From Prolixibacteraceae bacterium (lineage in GTDB: Bacteria > Bacteroidota > Bacteroidia > Bacteroidales > Prolixibacteraceae), in contig CP082230.1 of assembly GCA_019856515.1 (NCBI GenBank), forward strand, positions 744,001-808,000: a stretch of 64,000 nt of DNA, in the 5' to 3' direction. Positions 57,253 through 64,000 of this stretch are shown one piece after another. Positions within the stretch are counted from its first letter, which is position 1, and each line of letters begins with the position of its first letter. Under the pieces are notes generated by a model. The model was not told the origin of the DNA. It searched no databases and was given only the letters and a program-made list of their open reading frames with translations. Position numbers and translations under genes: made by a program.

Positions 57253-58932
57253 CTATTTTATTCCTTTCCCTGTTGATCCTCCTGGACCTATTCCAACTTT
57301 CTCATAAATCTGTTCTGATGCATCACCAATAGTAAAGCTTGATGGTCTTTGACTAGGTGGATACTCATTAAATGTTGCTAGGTGTTGAAAAACAATATCA
57401 TTAGCTTTATACATGATTGGTGCATGATTGATAAACCATGTCCAATAGTTATTAGAGTTATGATCTGCTCTTTCAAAAGGATCTCGTTTCAAATTGAACA
57501 TCTTTGGTAAACGCAACCAAGTAAATGGTTCAGCCCATAAAGCCATGCTTTGTGCTCGTTGTTCGGCATACACCATCTTCCATGAGGTCACTTGATCAGG
57601 CTTAGATGCCGCTGGAGTATTTCCTAAAGTTCCACCACCCGCTGCAAATGTCGATGTACCAACTGTATAGTTTCGCTGTTCATATCTAAGCGCAACAATC
57701 TGTGCATCAGCATTATAATAGACAAAGTAATCTCTTGGTGAAATATTTGTTTCTCCTTTAAGATAAGGCAACATATTATATCCATCTAAATAAACTTTAA
57801 ACTTCTTATCATTTGCTTCATATTCACCATCCATCAACTTTTTCTTAATATCAGTATCCCCTGCTGCTGCAACGAAAGTAGGCAACCAATCTAGGTGAGA
57901 AATCAAACCATTCTTCACTTGACCTGACTTAAATTCCTTAGGCCAACGTACAAATGTAGGAACTCTATAAGCACCTTCCCAATTTGTCTCTTTCTCAGAT
58001 CTAAAATGAGTAATCGCACCATCAGGCCATGCGTTGTAATGAGGACCATTATCTGTACCATATACCACAATAGTATTCTCGGTCAGACCTTTTTTATCTA
58101 GATAATCCAACAATTGACCGACATGCATATCATGTTCCATCATTCCATCATTATAGAATCCTTGTCCACTTATCCCCCTATACTTCTCCGCAATATGTGT
58201 TACGAAGTGCATGCGAGATGAATTCCACCAACAGAAAAATGGTTTCCCTTGCGCCACTGCTTTGTCCATAAACTTTATAGCTCGATCAGTAACCTCCTGA
58301 TCTACAACTTTCATCCTATCGATTGTCAAAGGACCTGTATCTTTAACAGGACCATCTGAGGTACAATCTAACACTCCTCTAGGTCCATACTTCTTCATGA
58401 AGCTTGGATCTTGCGGATAATCTTGATTTTCTGGTTCTTGCATTGCATCTAAGTGATACAAAAATCCATAAAACTCATCAAAACCATGATTAGTTGGTAG
58501 ATCGGCATCTTTATCCCCTAGGTGATTCTTACCGAACTGTCCTGTAATATAACCGTGATTCTTTAAGGCCTCTGCAATAGTCAAATCATCGGCCTTTTGT
58601 CCTGACGGAGCATGAGGCAAACCAACTTTAGTCATCCCAGTTCTCAAACCACACTGTCCTGTAATAAATGAAGAGCGACCTGCCGTACATGACTGTTCTC
58701 CATAATAATCAGTAAATGCAATTCCTTCATTTGCGATACGGTCAATATTTGGAGTCCGATACCCCATTAGACCTCTATTCCAATAACTGATATTGTAAAG
58801 CCCAATATCATCTCCCCAGATCACTATGATATTAGGTTTTTGATCTTTTTTTCTTCTTTGTGAATGAGCATCAGGTGCCATAAACACACTGATCATCAGA
58901 AATGCAAAAAATAATAAAACAGGTTTCTTCAT
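57253..58932 (-). CDS. Family S1 arylsulfatase with CTAGR motif
   Basis: A 559-aa secreted sulfatase with signal peptide (about 1-24). Metal-binding IWGDDIGLYN (38-47) and the formylglycine motif CTAGRSSFITGQ with the modified Cys at 82 are present. YGTDNGPHYN (about 294-303) provides later ligands. The motif has Ala in the Pro position, a permitted variant of C-x-[PA]-x-R that marks a separate S1 branch from the two PUL 2 sulfatases. FDEFYGFLYHLDAMQEPE is typical of larger arylsulfatases of this branch. It lies outside the PULs as an isolated gene, so its substrate is unknown. Confidence 0.92.
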   Translation of the reverse strand: MKKPVLLFFAFLMISVFMAPDAHSQRRKKDQKPNIIVIWGDDIGLYNISYWNRGLMGYRTPNIDRIANEGIAFTDYYGEQSCTAGRSSFITGQCGLRTGMTKVGLPHAPSGQKADDLTIAEALKNHGYITGQFGKNHLGDKDADLPTNHGFDEFYGFLYHLDAMQEPENQDYPQDPSFMKKYGPRGVLDCTSDGPVKDTGPLTIDRMKVVDQEVTDRAIKFMDKAVAQGKPFFCWWNSSRMHFVTHIAEKYRGISGQGFYNDGMMEHDMHVGQLLDYLDKKGLTENTIVVYGTDNGPHYNAWPDGAITHFRSEKETNWEGAYRVPTFVRWPKEFKSGQVKNGLISHLDWLPTFVAAAGDTDIKKKLMDGEYEANDKKFKVYLDGYNMLPYLKGETNISPRDYFVYYNADAQIVALRYEQRNYTVGTSTFAAGGGTLGNTPAASKPDQVTSWKMVYAEQRAQSMALWAEPFTWLRLPKMFNLKRDPFERADHNSNNYWTWFINHAPIMYKANDIVFQHLATFNEYPPSQRPSSFTIGDASEQIYEKVGIGPGGSTGKGIK

Positions 58933-59130
58933 AGTTATAGTATTTAATGTTAACTATTCCAATAAACAAAGCCATTTCACGATTTGTTCATTCTTCTATT
59001 CTAAATAATATTTCTTTATCATCACCAATTTTCAATAAAACATAAAAAACTATATTAGACACTGTAATTATTCCGATTTTAAATGGACAAACAAGAATGA
59101 AATAACGATTAAAATTTAAGTAAACGACGA

Positions 59131-62040
59131 ATGCAAAAAAGACTATCAATTCTATTATCTCTGTTTATAACCTCTACCCTCCTATCTTTTGGACAAAAAC
59201 AAGGATTAGGGGGATTTTCTCCCAAAACAGATTGGGAAAAGATCAATACTAGATCTATAAATGTGATTTACCCTGCAGGGTATGATAGCGTAGCAAATAG
59301 AGTGGTCAATCTGACCAATTTCATGCACGACTACAAACTTCAATCAATAGGATCAAAGAACTCAAACCGAAAACTCCAAATTCTATTAGCTCCAAACGAC
59401 CTATCAAACTCTAGCAATGTTCAATTAGGCCCATATATGGGATTAATTCCGACCACTGGACCGCAAAATATATTAAACACAGGAGGAGTAGATTGGGTTA
59501 CCCAATCCTCAATCTTTGCATATAGAAGAGCATTACAATACTCAAATTTCAATTCTGGAATTTTTCGTATTTTTTACTGGCTAAATGGGGACAATGGTGT
59601 CGATATACTATCTCATACCACCACTCCAGCTTGGTTCTTCTTAGGAGATGCTGCATATACACAAACCGTTCTTACTAATGGTGGTATTGGATACACTCCG
59701 TCTTTTTACAGACAACAACGAGCAAGAATACTTGCAGGTAAAAATTACTCATACTTACAAATTAGAAATGGCTCCTACCTCAATGTAATGGAAACACCAA
59801 CAGTCTATGGACTCTCGATGATTGAGCATGCAAGAGAGATGACAGGTCCTGATGTGTGGAAAGATGTGGTTAAATCAGCCGCACGACTTCATGGTGTTGT
59901 CTATAGTTTTTCGAATAGTGTTCGAACAAACATCGGGTGTGGGACATCAAAGTTATACAAATTGACTTACGATAGCCTTTCACAACGTATCGCAAATCAA
60001 CAGAGTAGGATAACTCTCACGAACAAAATAGGTTTCACAAAAACAAACAAAAGGTTCTACGAACATTATAGCAGCCTTCAACTTGATGAAAAGGGACAAC
60101 TATATGCACTAAAAAAGCCAATACAAAAACTTAATCGTATTGTCCAGATAGCCCCTAATGGGAAAGAGAAATCAGTTGTTTTAATCCCAACAGATCACTG
60201 TGATTTTTTCTCCATTAAAAATGGATGGATAGTGTGGAATGAAAGAAGAGACAACCCAATGCATAAGCATCTTGACTACAGTGTAATCTTCACTTACAAT
60301 CTCTATACAAAACAAACAAGGCAATTAACCCACAATTCGAAATACTTTTCTCCTAGCCTTTCAAAAGATGGATTCAACATTGCTACCATTGAAAAGATGG
60401 CTAATTTCAACCGATCATTAACAATTCTCGACAGAAAAACAGGAGATAAACTTGAATCCTTCCCTATTTACAGAGGGGGTGAAGCTTTTAATCCACAATG
60501 GTCTAACGACAGTAAATACATTATCTATATTCTTCAAGTAGACAGTAAGATTCAACTAGTTGCACAGGATATAGTCAAAAAGAAGATCATTGAGATTACA
60601 CCATTAAGCAATCAAATGATATCGAATTTTAGTATTTCCCCAAACAACACAATTGTCTTCTCTGCTTCATATTCAGGCATCGATAACATCTATAAAACGA
60701 ATCTATATCATCATGATAAAATTACACAAGTGACCTCTTCTAAAGTTGGTGCTTACGATCCTGTATTTGATCAAAATAATAATAGCATATACTATTGTGA
60801 CTACACGCATCTTGGAGCAAAGGTAACAGCCATTTCAAAAGAGAACTTTTTCAACAAAGAAGTGAATATTAAACCACTCAAGAACAACCTACTGAATCAA
60901 TTCACTGTTAACAAGCAAGAAAAAGACATCACTTGTTTCGACTTTAACCAAAAGAACCACAAATCTAAATATCGTGAATTTTGGGATGGAATTAAGATCC
61001 ACTCATGGGGATTTTTATACCTACAAAATGGATATGGATTTGGAATAAAAGCAGATGACATTCTTTCCAATATCTCAGGTGAAGTTGGTTACTCTTTTGA
61101 CAATAAGAACAACCAAGGTCGATTTTATGGATCTCTAACTTATGGGAAATATCCAATCAAAGGTCGAGTTGGATCTTCAATTATTTCAGGAGAAGGTTTG
61201 TCTATCTACAAAGACAGCATAAAACACGTCAACACTTATGCAGAGGTATTTATTCCCTTAAAATGGAAAGGACGACTAACTGAAAACGATTTCGATCTTC
61301 GCGCATCCATCCATCATCACAATTTCACATATGAAGGAGTAAATGATCCGTTCACGAATGAAGAAGTATTGAAAAATGCAGATTTCAACGCCTTAACAAT
61401 TTCATCTAACTTCAAAAAAACACGTGAGAAAAAACGAATGAATCTGCAGCCCAAATGGGGAATAGAAGCATTAGCACAGTTCCAAATAAACCTGAATCGA
61501 AGGAATATGCAACAGCTGAACCTTCAAGCAAAACTATATATCCCTGGTTTTTTTGCAAACGATGGATTTAATGCAACATTTAGCTATCAACAGGCCCATT
61601 ATGACATATTTGATCGCTTCGATAAAATATTCAATGATGCAAGAGGTTACTATCGGATTAACAGACTTGATATGATGATGATGATACCCAACAATATGAT
61701 GAATATAACTGCTGACAATCTATTTGATAAGAACTATACTTACATCGGTTCTTACAACTATCAAATACCTATATGCTATCCAGATTTTGGATTAGGTGGA
61801 ATTCTTTTCTTCCAACGCATATATGCCAATGCATTTTTTGATATTCAACAGATCCGTTCTAAACCATTTAAGGAGCACTTATACTCATATGGTTTTGGCC
61901 TAAATTTTGACTTAAAGATATTCAATGACTATCCAGTTCATATCGGTATCTCAAAAGGATTTTTATCCAATCCTATTTATAGTGCATATAATGGAGATGA
62001 TTCACCTATAATGATCAGTTATAAGTTACTCAACCTTTAG
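59131..62040 (+). CDS. TolB-like beta-propeller outer-membrane protein
   Basis: A 969-aa exported protein. After a signal peptide (about 1-21), residues about 30-280 resemble the peptidase-MA-like domain found in Bacteroidetes TolB-like proteins, but no HExxH is visible and the usual P-x-W-x-x-EG reads PAWFFLGDAAY, so it is probably not a peptidase. PD40/WD40-type propeller repeats fill about 300-620 (PSLSKDGFNIATIE; PQWSNDSKYIIYI; YDPVFDQNNNSIYY). The end (about 640-969) has beta-barrel-like strands. It is likely an outer-membrane-associated scaffold. Single gene, closed by a very strong bidirectional terminator. Confidence 0.65.
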   Translation: MQKRLSILLSLFITSTLLSFGQKQGLGGFSPKTDWEKINTRSINVIYPAGYDSVANRVVNLTNFMHDYKLQSIGSKNSNRKLQILLAPNDLSNSSNVQLGPYMGLIPTTGPQNILNTGGVDWVTQSSIFAYRRALQYSNFNSGIFRIFYWLNGDNGVDILSHTTTPAWFFLGDAAYTQTVLTNGGIGYTPSFYRQQRARILAGKNYSYLQIRNGSYLNVMETPTVYGLSMIEHAREMTGPDVWKDVVKSAARLHGVVYSFSNSVRTNIGCGTSKLYKLTYDSLSQRIANQQSRITLTNKIGFTKTNKRFYEHYSSLQLDEKGQLYALKKPIQKLNRIVQIAPNGKEKSVVLIPTDHCDFFSIKNGWIVWNERRDNPMHKHLDYSVIFTYNLYTKQTRQLTHNSKYFSPSLSKDGFNIATIEKMANFNRSLTILDRKTGDKLESFPIYRGGEAFNPQWSNDSKYIIYILQVDSKIQLVAQDIVKKKIIEITPLSNQMISNFSISPNNTIVFSASYSGIDNIYKTNLYHHDKITQVTSSKVGAYDPVFDQNNNSIYYCDYTHLGAKVTAISKENFFNKEVNIKPLKNNLLNQFTVNKQEKDITCFDFNQKNHKSKYREFWDGIKIHSWGFLYLQNGYGFGIKADDILSNISGEVGYSFDNKNNQGRFYGSLTYGKYPIKGRVGSSIISGEGLSIYKDSIKHVNTYAEVFIPLKWKGRLTENDFDLRASIHHHNFTYEGVNDPFTNEEVLKNADFNALTISSNFKKTREKKRMNLQPKWGIEALAQFQINLNRRNMQQLNLQAKLYIPGFFANDGFNATFSYQQAHYDIFDRFDKIFNDARGYYRINRLDMMMMIPNNMMNITADNLFDKNYTYIGSYNYQIPICYPDFGLGGILFFQRIYANAFFDIQQIRSKPFKEHLYSYGFGLNFDLKIFNDYPVHIGISKGFLSNPIYSAYNGDDSPIMISYKLLNL

Positions 62041-62073
62041 ATGTAACGAAAAAATGGTTGAATGCAATATTAT

Positions 62074-62123
62074 GTTCATAAAAAAGCATCATACTTAAGA
62101 CTGTATGATGCTTTTTTATGAAC
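62074..62123. terminator. Bidirectional terminator with 21-bp perfect stem
   Basis: GTTCATAAAAAAGCATCATAC-type arms (62074-62094 and 62103-62123) are perfectly complementary with an 8-nt loop. It separates the convergent TolB-like gene and the ABC permease gene. Confidence 0.9.
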
Positions 62124-62158
62124 TGATGCCATTTATAACATTACTAATTTAATCTTCT

Positions 62159-62929
62159 TCACTCTTTATATAGTCTTCGGTTTAGGGTGTATTGAATAGC
62201 CAAAAGTGACAAATAGAGAATCAATGTGGTTCCTGCAAAAATAGTGACCAAAATCAAGATCTGATATCGAATAGCCACTGTAGGAGCAGATCCCCCTAAT
62301 ATTTGCCCAGTCATCATACCTGGTAACGAAATTAACCCTGTGACAGAGATCCCTGCCAATAATGGAGAGATGGTCTGTTGAATAGCTTCACGGATAAATG
62401 GTCGGCTGGCCAAATTAGGACGTCCCGTCTGTATACGAACAAAATCAAAGAAATCCCGATAAGCTTTTCGTGCTTTAAGATACTTCTCAATACCAATAAT
62501 ACTACTATTTAAAGCATTACCTAATAACATCCCAATAATAGGAATCATATAACGAGCATCCCACGCAGTCTGTCGATCAAAAACAAACAGACGCAAAAAA
62601 ACAAATATTACAATTACAGTTAATGTATTTGCAACAAATAATGGAAGAAAAAAACGACCAAAAGAGAGCCCAGTTCTCTGCACAGTTGTACCTGCTCCGA
62701 CCAATAACATCATCGTAATCCATACAATATTAACTAGTGGATTATTCAGATCAAAAATCCACTGGAGGTAAAAGCCAACCAACAACAACTGAACAAACAT
62801 TCGAACCACACTAACTCCCATCTCTTTGATAAGTGATATTTTATATCGATAAAATATATAAAGTGGAAACAGCAGCAATAGCAAAGACACCCCTAAGGTT
62901 AGTAGATCTATTTCAACAATTGGCTTCAT
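62159..62929 (-). CDS. fetB: ABC exporter permease, FetB/UPF0014 family
   Basis: Inner-membrane permease of 256 aa with about seven helices. Family signatures are GMLLGNALNSSIIGIEKYL (about 132-150), REAIQQTISPLLAGISVTGLISLPGMMTGQILGG (about 181-214) and the closing QYTLNRRLY. E. coli FetAB (YbbLM) is linked to iron homeostasis and oxidative-stress resistance by metal export, which is known for the family and not shown here. Its start overlaps the stop of the ATPase gene by 4 nt (ATGA), so the two are translationally coupled. Confidence 0.88.
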   Translation of the reverse strand: MKPIVEIDLLTLGVSLLLLLFPLYIFYRYKISLIKEMGVSVVRMFVQLLLVGFYLQWIFDLNNPLVNIVWITMMLLVGAGTTVQRTGLSFGRFFLPLFVANTLTVIVIFVFLRLFVFDRQTAWDARYMIPIIGMLLGNALNSSIIGIEKYLKARKAYRDFFDFVRIQTGRPNLASRPFIREAIQQTISPLLAGISVTGLISLPGMMTGQILGGSAPTVAIRYQILILVTIFAGTTLILYLSLLAIQYTLNRRLYKE

Positions 62930-63543
62930 AACATAATAGTTTGAGAACAGGATTCAATCCAAACAGGATCATGTGAAGTGGAGATAACCGTAGATTGATC
63001 TAACGAGTCGACTAATGAAATTAAACGCTGGGCACTCTCCATGTCCAAACCCGTTGTAGGTTCATCTAATAACAATAGTGGTTTATATTCAGACAAAGAG
63101 ATAGACAACAATAATCGTTGCTTTTCACCTCCACTTAATTCAGACAAATGCAAACTCAAAATACTTGAATTTAACCCTAAATAGTCAAGATAACGATGAA
63201 TGGTATCTATATTCCGATCATATCCCATTAGTGTTACAAGGTCAATACCTCTCTCCAAAGGCATTATACAATTTTGAGGAACCCAAAGCATTGACTTCTG
63301 CAAAACTTTACGGTTGGCATGAAGAGACAACTCTCCATTAAAGTACAAATCACCTTCATCCATTAACTGTAAGCCTGCAATTATACGAAGTAAAGATGAC
63401 TTTCCCTTTCCTGATGGCGCCTTCAAAACAGCACGTGCCGAAGAGGGTACATGAAACGAAAAGCGATCTAAAACCAATTTATCACCAAAAGACAAAGAAA
63501 TATTATGCCCTAATATATCCATTTCAACATTTTTGATCGACAA
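62926..63543 (-). CDS. fetA: ABC exporter ATPase, FetA-like
   Basis: A 205-aa ABC ATPase, partner of the overlapping permease. Walker A reads APSGKGKSS (42-50), with Ala where the first Gly is usual. The signature LSGGEKQRLLL (about 134-144), Walker B PLLLLDEPTTGLD (about 154-166) and the H-loop STSHD (about 188-192) are intact. The short length matches FetA/YbbL (225 aa). First gene of the two-gene operon. Confidence 0.88.
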   Translation of the reverse strand: MSIKNVEMDILGHNISLSFGDKLVLDRFSFHVPSSARAVLKAPSGKGKSSLLRIIAGLQLMDEGDLYFNGELSLHANRKVLQKSMLWVPQNCIMPLERGIDLVTLMGYDRNIDTIHRYLDYLGLNSSILSLHLSELSGGEKQRLLLSISLSEYKPLLLLDEPTTGLDMESAQRLISLVDSLDQSTVISTSHDPVWIESCSQTIML

Positions 63544-63833
63544 GATACACTATCCACCTCTACCCTCAAACCTTTTCTTTACCAAAAATCAGCCTTCCAA
63601 ACCAGAATAACATTCAACTAAAGTTTCGTTAAAACTCCCTTAACAATGAAATTTGAAAGACTCCTTTAAAATCATGATTTCTTATCGAATGAACAAAATA
63701 GTTTAAAAATACTAACTCAAAAAACAAAGATGTCATTATTCGGTTAATACCAAAGTAGACAACCAAACAAGCTACATTAAAATTCACCTACGTCTATCAG
63801 CAAATCTTGTAGATGTACATAAACCTCAAAAAC

Positions 63834-64000
63834 ATGAGATATCTAAAACTTTTTTTACTCCTTATAATGGTACAATTCACAAACGACTCATTTGGTATGG
63901 CAAATAATACATCCAATGATATTAAAGTTATTTTTCTTGATGTTAACGAAACTTTACTAGACTTAACTTCAATGAGGTCATCAGTAGGTAAAGCCCTAGG
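63834..64000 (+). CDS. Secreted HAD-family hydrolase, partial at window edge
   Basis: The first 55 codons of a gene that runs off the window. A signal peptide (MRYLKLFLLLIMVQFTNDSF, about 1-21) is followed by VIFLDVNETLLDL, which is HAD motif I as found in the haloacid-dehalogenase-type branch (DVNETLLD). The nucleophile would be the first Asp. An exported HAD protein is less usual than the cytoplasmic forms. Nothing can be said about the rest. Confidence 0.7.
   Translation, partial: MRYLKLFLLLIMVQFTNDSFGMANNTSNDIKVIFLDVNETLLDLTSMRSSVGKAL

Overview
The window comes from a low-GC member of the Bacteroidota, probably a marine polysaccharide degrader of the Marinilabiliales/Prolixibacteraceae type (the order is inference). 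Support comes from two SusC/SusD pairs, secreted enzymes carrying type IX secretion (T9SS) C-terminal tails, many sulfatases and fucosidases, Bacteroidetes-type -7 boxes (TAnnTTTG) and the absence of Shine-Dalgarno spacing. No rRNA, tRNA or CRISPR array was seen.

Layout. 0.4-5 kb: PepSY membrane protein, MscS channel, WYL regulator, a small membrane protein and the remnant of a second, similar one. 5.6-12.9 kb (+): PUL 1, a PL8-type lyase with a T9SS tail followed by SusC and SusD. 13-18.2 kb: a small membrane protein and a KAP P-loop NTPase gene cut in two by an IS4-family element. 18.4-18.6 kb: a 171-bp long hairpin. 18.9-21.3 kb: pepD and an outer-membrane barrel. 21.3-24.6 kb (-): a TIM-barrel glycosidase-like gene cut by a second, identical IS copy in the opposite orientation. 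25.3-38.2 kb (-): PUL 2, with SusC, SusD, an orphan T9SS tail, a GH141-like beta-helix protein, two S1 sulfatases and a GH29 fucosidase. 39.2-40.2 kb (-): an unannotated, decayed group II intron that begins directly after the terminator of a GH20 hexosaminidase gene. 42-49 kb: housekeeping genes (UPF1-like helicase, truA, M3 peptidase, guaC, DMT transporter). 49.2-54.4 kb: a GH29-PA14 fucosidase divergent from a large beta-helix/Calx-beta/T9SS protein. 54.6-64 kb: argS, a small secreted protein, a CTAGR-type sulfatase, a TolB-like outer-membrane protein, a FetAB-type ABC exporter and the start of a secreted HAD protein.

How the parts fit. The carbohydrate genes together describe uptake and breakdown of a sulfated, fucose-containing and hexosamine-containing glycan. 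A PL8 lyase would open uronate-hexosamine chains, sulfatases would desulfate them, GH29 and GH141-like enzymes would remove fucose and GH20 would remove HexNAc. Fucosylated chondroitin sulfate is an attractive but unproven substrate.

The most striking DNA-level features are: (i) two 1582-bp IS copies with different 7-bp AT-rich target duplications, each splitting a gene whose frame is restored exactly when the IS and one duplication are removed (910-aa KAP protein, 553-aa TIM-barrel protein); (ii) the group IIC-like intron remnant; (iii) several very long perfect inverted repeats, notably 26-bp arms at 33041-33115 and a 50-bp palindrome at 32545-32594 on either side of an orphan secretion tail.
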